From the NCBI GenBank assembly GCA_027578815.1, contig JANBTH010000457.1, forward strand, positions 1-16,981: a stretch of 16,981 nucleotides of DNA. Direction: 5' to 3'. The notes beneath the pieces are model-generated. The model did not search any database. It was not told where the DNA came from and saw only the letters and a program-made list of their open reading frames with translations. Position 1 is the stretch's first letter; every line of letters begins with the position of its first letter. Positions 1 to 6,537 of the stretch are shown in pieces. This DNA is from Coemansia sp. RSA 1804 (lineage: Eukaryota > Kickxellomycota > Kickxellomycetes > Kickxellales > Kickxellaceae). The position numbers and the translations under genes were made by a program.

Positions 1-956
1 CGTGGTCCATGCAGGGCTGGCCGTCCTTGGGACTCCAGATTGTATAGCGCTTGCCAAACTTGATCTTGCCCATCTCGTGGAGTCGCTCGAATTGCCACCG
101 GGCAAACGAGTCGTAGTACGGGTTGTAGTCGGTGGTCAGGAAGGCACGGCGCCAGTCGATCTTGCATCCGAGAGCCTTCAAGTCAGAAATAGCAATTGGC
201 GGGTAGTGCTCCAACCAGTGTTTTGCATCGAAAAACTTTGCAATCTCTGCGTTGGACATGCCCTGCGCCTGCATAACCTGGAACTGGTACTTGTGCTTTC
301 CAAACTTTGCAACGGCCTTTGTCTTTTTACCGCGGAAGTTCTGAGCAGCAGCATCGGGCGAATCATCCACCGACATCTCTGCAACCTTGTCGCCAAGCTC
401 GCTAGTCTCCTCTTCAGGGACAGCAAAGTCGGGACCAAACATCTCGATCTCGCGAGCAATCTTGTCGGCAGCAGCCTTGATAGGCATGCCCGTGACGTGG
501 AAGCCAAACGGAAACAGCGTGCGCTTTCCCTTCAGCCGCTCCCAGCCTGCTGCGAACTCGATCTTGGACACTGAAAACGCGTGTCCCAGATGCAGCGTTC
601 CATTCATGTATGGAAACGGAAAGGTGCCCATCCACTTGGGGTACTGCTTGTGCAGCTCCTCCACAGAAAGATCGGTGTCCTCGGGCATGTCTGTCTCAAA
701 GACAGCTCTCTCCTCCCACTCCTTCTGCCACTGCTTCTCGATGGCAACAAGCGCATCCCGCTTAAACTAGCTGTCAGAATCAGAAATGAAAAGAAACCAA
801 GAAGTGGGTTGTCATTGTAGTGTTAGCTGAACAGTCCAAGCATAGTAAATTAACAATTGCAGCAAATACATAACAGAGCACAAACGAACAATATAATGCC
901 ACACATACCTTCTTTGCGGAATCCGTAGCCGATGGGTCCGCCGCTGTCTGGGTCAT
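1..956 (-). CDS. Cytosolic leucyl-tRNA synthetase, N-terminal part (runs off left edge)
   Basis: This is the archaeal/eukaryotic-type class I leucyl-tRNA synthetase (LARS1/Cdc60 family), which charges tRNA-Leu in the cytosol. I translated it on the minus strand as exon 956-909 (16 codons starting M-T-Q-T-A-A-D-P) joined to exon 766-1, both in phase 0, giving about 271 residues before the window ends. Exon 2 opens F-K-R-D-A-L-V-A-I-E-K, then shows the HIGH-type motif P-Y-M-N-G-T-L-H-L-G-H (about 613-581) and F-H-V-T-G-M-P-I-K-A-A-A-D-K. Near the edge it has D-W-R-R-A-F-L-T-T-D-Y-N-P-Y-Y-D-S-F and Y-T-I-W-S-P-K-D-G-Q-P-C-M-D-H, all hallmarks of eukaryotic LeuRS just before the CP1 editing domain. 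The editing domain, KMSKS loop and C terminus lie outside. There is no mitochondrial presequence, so the cytosolic form is meant. The exon-1 ATG is chosen because it is in frame through the splice. Confidence 0.93.
767..908 (-). other. Spliceosomal intron in leucyl-tRNA synthetase gene
   Basis: This is a 142-nt intron on the minus strand. The donor GTATGT (908-903) follows AAG-AAG, and the acceptor CTAG ends at 767. A CTAAC branch-point-like site lies at 826-822, about 55 nt from the acceptor, with a pyrimidine-rich stretch between. The upstream CAG (four bases before the TAG) would shift the frame, so TAG is the acceptor. Splicing joins a 16-codon exon to the conserved F-K-R-D start of the synthetase body. 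Confidence 0.85.
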
Positions 957-1386
957 TGTTCACTTGCAAATCTAATGCTGCTGTATTGTTAGGGAAATAT
1001 CAAGACAAGAAAAATAAAACCCTTTGAATGCAAATGTAAACGTGTATGACAAACAAATACTTGTAAGAAATGAAAATGTATGAATGGATAAGGTCTGCAA
1101 ATTTGGTTAGAAAAGAAAAAAAGAAAGAGGAAACGACGGCCAAATCTCGTTGTAAACCTTTTTCTTTTAAATGGTTTATAAAGAAACCACTTTATATTAA
1201 CATTTAACTAAAAGCAATGCCGCAGCACAATGATATGTGGAATCATTGATGACTCAAATACAAGTAGATGAATAAATCTATTTGTAGGAGAAATAAGAAA
1301 CATTACGTAAAATAAAGAAAAAAAAAGAAACTTCACGCTATGCCTGCTGTATTCTGCAAGCTACAAAAATTATTATAAAAATTGTT
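957..1386. promoter_or_regulatory. Intergenic: LeuRS promoter and 3' flank of P1
   Basis: No gene was seen in these 430 bases. They contain the upstream region of the leucyl-tRNA synthetase gene and the 3' end of P1, both on the minus strand. A purine run near 1110-1135 reads as a C/T tract on the minus strand, about 160-180 nt before the LeuRS ATG, a common fungal promoter feature. A small perfect hairpin (TGGTTT 1172-1177 with AAACCA 1184-1189) and an A-rich run at about 1310-1330 are also present. Exact promoter and poly(A) sites cannot be fixed from sequence alone. Confidence 0.35.
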
Positions 1387-3099
1387 TTATTCAATGCCAT
1401 CACCGAGGAATAGCGAGTTGTCTACAATATCCTCTTCAGAATTGAGCAGCTGCAAATTCTGTTTGCCATCTGTAGGAGGACTTGTAGCTGGCGAAGACTC
1501 TGTGAACGGATCATCCGTATTTACATCAAGACCACCAAGATCATCGCTATGCTTTGCGCTCGGGGTACTAATTTCAAACATGAGATACCGTGAGCCGTCG
1601 TCGTCGGTGGCGTATACACCTTCATCAACAGTGTTTTCTTCCGTGCTACTGTCAGTGCTGCTTTCAACATCATCCAGACCATCGCTCTCTGCTGGCTCAT
1701 CATCTGTGACCGTCTGAGTCATCTGCCATGCAGATCCGTATGACTCGAGCATAAGCAGGTCATAGAATATTGACATGTAATCAAACGTATCTGAAGCGTA
1801 CACATCTGTGTAGTATATGGCAGACAGTTCATCATATGTGGGGGATGTTGTGCAAAACATTGGCGGTTCTTTGCTGTTTCCGATTGGACCCACAAAGTAT
1901 GAAGACGACGTTGTTTCTTCCTCGGTTAAAGCTGGCTGTGCGTCTATCGTGCTTTCCTCATTGTCGACTATACTGCCAGTATAATCCGTCTCTTCTGAAC
2001 TCGTTTCTTCATCGAGAACTTCAAGCTCCGAGGGAGTGATATCTTTGCTATTGTATTCATTGGCATCTGTGCTACTGTATTCGTTAGTATCTGGACTACT
2101 GTACTCGTCGTTTGTGTCCAGCTCATCAGTGTAACTATTGGCTTCGCTGTCAGTGTTTGAAGCATCAAGTTCACCCTCGTTATCAAGATATCCATTGTTG
2201 TCGGCCACACTAGAACTATCCTCAATATAACTTTCGTCGCATTTATCGTCATCATACTCACTTTCGCTAATAATCAAGTCATAGTCTTCAACTGTACTAC
2301 TTGGAACATCCTCATAAACGTTTTTTGGATTGCTACCATCCTCACTGGACACTTCTGTTTCTTCTGCAGATGAACCAGCAGTATCGTCACACTTGTCATC
2401 TTCACTTTCAGCACGCTTCACAAGGCTACCATCAGTTATTCCAGGCCCAACTTCAATTACCTCATCTTCCATGTAATGGCTTAGACCAGGTCCATCAATG
2501 TTGCTCGAGCCTTGAATTTCCGGATAACCAGGATAGTTAAACACAGACATGGCCACCCCACTGTACGCTTTTGAGCTCTTGTTGCTTTTGATTGCTATGT
2601 CGGCGCAGTTCATGTAAAAGTCGCCAGCATCAACAGGGCTAAGCCATGACCATGCAAACACTGCGCTGCTGCTTGCAGGAAGATTGTCAGGCAGCGTCAA
2701 CGTGTACGAGGTGCTTTCAGTATCTTTAAAGCAATTCTCTTTTACTTGGTCAATTACTGCAAAGTCCTTTCCGTTGTACGATATGGAGAACTGACACAGT
2801 CCGCCTAGTGTTGTGTTTTTCTCAATTTCAAACTCGACTGTCACCGACTGGCCAGCAGTCCAGGTTGTAACTGGGGTTGGCCACTTTTCCTCATATCTAC
2901 ACAAGCTCATTGGATTGTTATTATAAAAGTTTGTGATAGGTGTACTTATATTGTTGTCGTATCCAACACCGTCTGGCGGTTTGGGACATCCAGGATGGCT
3001 CAGGAAGCGAGGACATGGACTAGTAATATATATCCCACCATATGCAGTACCAAGCAGTCCGAGTATGCTCGACACTACTAAATGTGCACCCAACCTCAT
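1387..3099 (-). CDS. P1: secreted AA11-like domain protein lacking the His brace, with acidic tail
   Basis: This is a 570-residue secreted protein. Residues 1-21 form a signal peptide with likely cleavage T-A-Y-G|G-I-Y-I. Residues 22-195 form an AA11/chitin-binding-type-4-like domain with S-P-C-P-R-F, W-T-A-G-Q-S-V-T-V-E-F, G-G-L-C-Q-F-S-I-S-Y-N-G, F-A-W-S-W, D-F-Y-M-N-C-A-D and N-Y-P-G-Y-P. AA11 enzymes oxidise chitin with copper held by the N-terminal His, an internal His and a Tyr. Here the mature N terminus is Gly22 and the position before G-G-L-C is Thr-Leu, so both ligand His are absent and catalysis is unlikely. Cys102 and Cys123 probably pair. A dibasic K-R (228-229) precedes an Asp/Glu/Ser-rich tail with two D-D-K-C-D motifs (Cys237, Cys287), N-E-Y-S-S-like repeats (331-350) and a 401-468 segment shared with P3. 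No GPI-type hydrophobic end is seen. It is the 3'-most of three tandem paralogs. The function is unproven; a matrix or chitin-binding role is inference. Confidence 0.82.
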   Translation of the reverse strand: MRLGAHLVVSSILGLLGTAYGGIYITSPCPRFLSHPGCPKPPDGVGYDNNISTPITNFYNNNPMSLCRYEEKWPTPVTTWTAGQSVTVEFEIEKNTTLGGLCQFSISYNGKDFAVIDQVKENCFKDTESTSYTLTLPDNLPASSSAVFAWSWLSPVDAGDFYMNCADIAIKSNKSSKAYSGVAMSVFNYPGYPEIQGSSNIDGPGLSHYMEDEVIEVGPGITDGSLVKRAESEDDKCDDTAGSSAEETEVSSEDGSNPKNVYEDVPSSTVEDYDLIISESEYDDDKCDESYIEDSSSVADNNGYLDNEGELDASNTDSEANSYTDELDTNDEYSSPDTNEYSSTDANEYNSKDITPSELEVLDEETSSEETDYTGSIVDNEESTIDAQPALTEEETTSSSYFVGPIGNSKEPPMFCTTSPTYDELSAIYYTDVYASDTFDYMSIFYDLLMLESYGSAWQMTQTVTDDEPAESDGLDDVESSTDSSTEENTVDEGVYATDDDGSRYLMFEISTPSAKHSDDLGGLDVNTDDPFTESSPATSPPTDGKQNLQLLNSEEDIVDNSLFLGDGIE

Positions 3100-3652
3100 T
3101 ACAGAGTCATAAAAATATGTTTATGTTAATAAGATAATATAATATACGAGCGAAAAAATAAAGAAAGAATAAAATATAGAAAGAAAAAGCTGCATTAGTG
3201 CAAGGAAAAACAGCAGTATTTCTTTTTTCTTTTTTTTTACATTGAACGAACTAGTTAACGCGTATGAAGAAATTAAAAGACGGATGCACATAATTTCCAA
3301 AAAGGTCTCTTATTTTTAAGCAAGAGCTACAAAGACACAAAGAAGAGGTCTAAATGAAGTCAATGCAAACGTTCATTGTGCATCAGCTCTTCTTTATATC
3401 TTTCTTTACATACGCTCTACAGGCTTCTTGCACATTATTTCTTAAACGTATCATTAATTCACATGACAAAACTACACATTCAGCCGATATTTCCCTTTTT
3501 CCTTTCCTTGTGACATGTTGGCTAACTACACTTTCAAAGAAATATGTATTAAAGTATTCTGGTCTTTTGTAGCAATGAAAAGACAAAATAAAGTAGAAAA
3601 GAAGAAAGAGAAAACAAAAGAAAATGACTAAATCACAACCTTGGACAATAAT
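3100..3652. promoter_or_regulatory. Intergenic between P1 and P2; P1 promoter
   Basis: These 553 bases hold the P1 promoter (right of 3099, reading leftward) and the 3' flank of P2. Runs of A/G at 3155-3190 are pyrimidine tracts on the coding strand. The 12-mer TAAAATATAGAA (3170-3181), a TATA-like sequence on the minus strand, recurs upstream of P2 at 5946-5957. A poly-T/C stretch lies at 3219-3239. Two overlapping open frames on opposite strands (3354-3572 plus, 3383-3586 minus) are not convincing as genes. Confidence 0.35.
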
Positions 3653-5926
3653 CTAGCTATTGGCAGGGTTGGCATATTGAAAGTTGGCTGGTTGTGCTGC
3701 ACCATTTTCCAAGACAGTGACGGGCTTTGAGGCGCGTCGGTAGGTGTTCAAAACGTTTGCTTGCGGGGCAACGGAGGTTGGAGCTATCAGATAGCCTGCA
3801 GATGTATTGGTTTCAGTGACGTACTCGGTGACTGCAATCTCTTCAGTTATCATGACACCAGAATAGACAGTCTCTGTGACATACCCCAGGGAAACAATGG
3901 TTTCGTACCTTAGAGACTCGCTGGAAGTTGGGGCAACTGAACTGCTTGGTAAATCAGAGTAGTTGTTCTCAAGGTCTTTTGCATAGCCATTGTTCTGGTC
4001 GTAGTTCTGACCATATCCATCCTGACCGTATCTGCCTTGGTTATAATCATTCTGGCTGTTTCTACCCTGACTGTAGTCATTCTGGCCATATCTGTTCTGG
4101 TTATAATCATTTTGACCATACCTGTTCTGGCTATAATCATTCTGGTTGTAGCCATTTTGGCCATATCGGTTCTGGTTGTTTCCATTCTGATTATATCCAC
4201 CCTGGCTATATCCACCCTGGTTATTTCCACCTTGGCCATAGTTCCCTTGGCCGTAGTTTCCTTGGCCATAGTTACCTTGGTTATAATTTCCATTCAGATC
4301 CAGATTAATATTAATATTGCTATCTGTGTTGGTGTTTGAACCGCCTCCCATATATCCATTCATGTTGCCATTCATGTTGTTCATATTGTTACCGTACATA
4401 CTGTTACCATACATGCCATTACCATACATGCCATTACCATACATGCCATTACCATACATGCCATTACTGTACATACCATTGCTGTACATACTGCTACCAA
4501 GCATGTTGTTACCGTACATATTGCTACCGTACATTCCAGAACCCATATATGGATTAATAGCACCACCATACATCTGCTGGTTTGGTGTCATGCTGTTTTG
4601 CATAAGCTTCATTATCATCATCATCATCATGTTGTTGAAATTAGATGACGAGCTAGTGTTGCCACTATTTCCTGAAATAGAGGTAGATGCAAATGGAGAT
4701 GAATTCTGTCCATTGCAAGAGCAACCCTGTGATTGGCCATTTGAGCTACCACTATTGCTATTTCCAATATTGTTGTTTGCATTTTGGCCATTACCGTTCA
4801 TTTCCTCCTCACAGTCAGTCTCATAGTTGGTATCTTCTTCACAGTCCTCCTCTTGCTGTTGCTGCTGTTGCTGTTGTTGGTACTGTTGTTGGTTATTGTA
4901 AACTTCACCCGTGTAGCTATCCATGCCGCCAGTAGAAAAGCCCGATGAAGCGGTGACACCATCAGTACCAACCACGTATCCACCAGAGCTATAGTAACTG
5001 CTGGCATACACATCACCATTGTTTTTGCCTTCATTATTATTGTATGCAGCCTCGGTAACTTGGCTGCTGACATCGGAATGTGCAGCAACATCACTTTCTC
5101 CAAAGGCACCCTTGGCATCCTTTCCATGTTTGCCTCCGCTGCCTTCACTGTCACTATCAGAACTAGAGCCATCTTCATTATCGCTTGTTACGTTAGGATC
5201 ACCACAGTCCTCACCAGTCTTTGAGCTCACATGGCGTTTTCTAGCACCAAGGTTAGGAGTAATTGGAATTAAACCTGCATCCGCGTATTGGCTCTGAATT
5301 GCAGCCTGGTTGGCACTAATATCAATAAGCTCTGGATATCCAGGTGCATTCGCAATCACCATCTGCTTACCAGAGTATGACGTACTGTTATTTGCATTGG
5401 TAATGTTGACATCAGCGCAGTTCATGTAAAAGTCACCTTGGGAACCAGGACTTAGCCAAGTCCACGCAAAAATGGCATACTCGGACCCAGGAATATTATC
5501 CGGCAAATTAAACGTCTGTGACGCAACTTGAACCGCGTCTGAGTTGTTATTTACCTGGAAAAAACAGTCACCAAGGACCTCGTCAATAACAGCAAAATTC
5601 TGGCCATCGTAGGAAATGGAGAACTGACAGTAACCGCCTGTAGCTGTGTTTTCCTTAACTTCAAATTCAACTGTCACAGGTTGCCCTGCTGTCCAGTTGG
5701 CTACCGGAACAGGCCATTCTTGCTTGTGCCGACACATTTCAAACATGTCTTGGCTGTTAAGATTAGTAACAGGGGTGTTCATATTGACATCTGCCTGCAC
5801 GCCATCCGGAATGGGAGGACACCATTCAGCGTTGGAAAAACGGGGACATGGTTTGATGACTGAAATGCCTGCATTTACAGCACCAAATAGCCCGACTAGG
5901 CCGGACGCCATATAAATAAGTTTCAT
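3653..5926 (-). CDS. P2: secreted AA11-like domain protein lacking the His brace, with prion-like repeat tail
   Basis: This is a 757-residue secreted paralog of P1 and P3. The signal peptide is residues 1-19 (A-V-N-A|G-I-S-V). The AA11-like domain, about 20-200, has K-P-C-P-R-F, W-T-A-G-Q-P-V-T-V-E-F, G-G-Y-C-Q-F-S-I-S-Y-D-G, F-A-W-T-W, D-F-Y-M-N-C-A-D and N-A-P-G-Y-P. As in P1, Gly20 replaces the N-terminal copper His and Ala-Thr replaces the internal one, so it is probably non-catalytic. Cys100 and Cys121 likely pair. R-K-R (229-231) is a kexin-type site. The tail follows: an acidic Ser region, a Gln tract (346-358), acidic-flanked Cys, a Met run (433-437), M-Y-G-N-G repeats (465-515), and N-Y-G-Q / Y-N-Q-N repeats (546-640). 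A Thr/Val-rich end with a second dibasic R-R (730-731) closes the protein. No GPI-like end is seen. The composition suggests a self-associating cell-surface or matrix protein, which is inference. Confidence 0.82.
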   Translation of the reverse strand: MKLIYMASGLVGLFGAVNAGISVIKPCPRFSNAEWCPPIPDGVQADVNMNTPVTNLNSQDMFEMCRHKQEWPVPVANWTAGQPVTVEFEVKENTATGGYCQFSISYDGQNFAVIDEVLGDCFFQVNNNSDAVQVASQTFNLPDNIPGSEYAIFAWTWLSPGSQGDFYMNCADVNITNANNSTSYSGKQMVIANAPGYPELIDISANQAAIQSQYADAGLIPITPNLGARKRHVSSKTGEDCGDPNVTSDNEDGSSSDSDSEGSGGKHGKDAKGAFGESDVAAHSDVSSQVTEAAYNNNEGKNNGDVYASSYYSSGGYVVGTDGVTASSGFSTGGMDSYTGEVYNNQQQYQQQQQQQQQEEDCEEDTNYETDCEEEMNGNGQNANNNIGNSNSGSSNGQSQGCSCNGQNSSPFASTSISGNSGNTSSSSNFNNMMMMMIMKLMQNSMTPNQQMYGGAINPYMGSGMYGSNMYGNNMLGSSMYSNGMYSNGMYGNGMYGNGMYGNGMYGNSMYGNNMNNMNGNMNGYMGGGSNTNTDSNININLDLNGNYNQGNYGQGNYGQGNYGQGGNNQGGYSQGGYNQNGNNQNRYGQNGYNQNDYSQNRYGQNDYNQNRYGQNDYSQGRNSQNDYNQGRYGQDGYGQNYDQNNGYAKDLENNYSDLPSSSVAPTSSESLRYETIVSLGYVTETVYSGVMITEEIAVTEYVTETNTSAGYLIAPTSVAPQANVLNTYRRASKPVTVLENGAAQPANFQYANPANS
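4007..4291 (-). repeat. Tyr/Gly/Gln/Asn-coding minisatellite in P2
   Basis: Imperfect tandem units of about 12-15 bp encode N-Y-G-Q-G, then Y-N-Q-N-x-Y-G-Q-N repeats (P2 residues 546-640). On the plus strand the recurring core is TTGGCCATAGTT and variants such as TTCTGGCCATAT. Units at 4216-4282 are nearly identical, while those toward 4010 have drifted. The reading frame is kept throughout, so the array is maintained as protein. Confidence 0.85.
4382..4534 (-). repeat. 15-bp minisatellite coding Met-Tyr-Gly-Asn-Gly in P2
   Basis: Three exact copies of CCATTACCATACATG (4416-4430, 4431-4445, 4446-4460) are flanked by degenerate 15-bp units on both sides. Each unit codes for five residues (M-Y-G-N-G / M-Y-S-N-G / M-Y-G-N-S, residues 465-515 of P2). 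Unit length is a multiple of three, so copy-number change keeps the frame. Confidence 0.9.
4853..4893 (-). repeat. CAG/CAA glutamine tract in P2
   Basis: Mixed CAG and CAA codons encode Gln-Gln-Gln-Tyr followed by about nine Gln (residues 346-358). The mixture of codons suggests the tract is older than a pure trinucleotide expansion. A short ATG-repeat (Met run, plus-strand CAT repeats about 4613-4631) lies further along the same gene. Confidence 0.85.
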
Positions 5927-6537
5927 GGTAGGTCGTTAAAAAACGTAAAATATAGAATAATAATAAAATAAGCAATTGAACAAAATAAGAAAAAAGAAAA
6001 GCAATTTCCCTGTTTTCACATTAAATAAAAAATATAGTGTTTGGTTCGTAGAATTCCTTCCATCGTTTGGCTTCCATCTTCATCATTAACTCTGTCTTTT
6101 GAACAAAACCCCATTTATTTGTTCTAAATGCTTTTTGTATAAAGTAAACAAGCTAAAAGTGCGTGATACGTTTACAAAGAAAGCCCACCTGGTTATTTTT
6201 TGTACTTTTAAAATTTTGGGCCATACATTAAAATTGTATTATACAAAAGCACATTATATAAAAGATCTGCATTAAATTGTTTTTTGCTTTAACTCTTTTC
6301 TTTTAACAAGCGGCAGGCATGTGCTTTGCCTATGAACCGCTTTTTATTATTAAGCTTTAAAGCATATTTGTGTATGTGCGTCCATACAGTCTACAGAGCA
6401 GAAAAATACAAACACGTACACAAACAGTAAAAAAATGGACAGACATCAAGAAAAATAGATAAGAACATTTATAAATTAAAAAAGCTGCTTAAAAATTACA
6501 ATGTGTTAATTGCTCTATAAAAGTGTGTAAAAATTGA
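5927..6537. promoter_or_regulatory. Intergenic between P2 and P3; P2 promoter
   Basis: No gene was seen in these 611 bases. The right flank of P2 carries TAAAATATAGAA (5946-5957, TATA-like on the minus strand), shared with the P1 promoter, and A/G runs that are pyrimidine tracts on the coding strand (5985-6000). A compound hairpin at 6308-6342 is described separately. The rest is AT-rich and contains the 3' flank of P3. Confidence 0.35.
6308..6342. other. Compound hairpin followed by T run
   Basis: The outer stem is AAGCGG (6308-6313) with CCGCTT (6337-6342). The inner stem is AGGCA (6315-6319) with TGCCT (6327-6331), loop TGTGCTT. A T run (6341-6345) follows directly. It lies about 380 bp upstream of the P2 start. 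It resembles an intrinsic terminator, but that mechanism is not used by fungal nuclear RNA polymerase II, so its meaning is unclear. Confidence 0.4.

Noticed and set aside
2..574. 190-codon plus-strand frame at the left edge
   Set aside because: It lies antisense to leucyl-tRNA synthetase, whose minus-strand translation matches the conserved family motifs without interruption.
3354..3572. 72-codon plus frame with a signal-peptide-like N terminus (and the overlapping minus frame 3383-3586)
   Set aside because: Two overlapping opposite frames in AT-rich spacer, no family features, and no clear codon signal; hydrophobic stretches are common in T-rich DNA.
4317..4826. 169-codon plus frame rich in Leu/Pro/Tyr
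   Set aside because: It is the antisense shadow of the P2 repeats; the minus frame has signal peptide, domain and continuity.
6308..6345. Bacterial-type intrinsic terminator
   Set aside because: The surrounding genes are fungal nuclear genes with spliceosomal intron and secretory signals, so Rho-independent termination does not apply.
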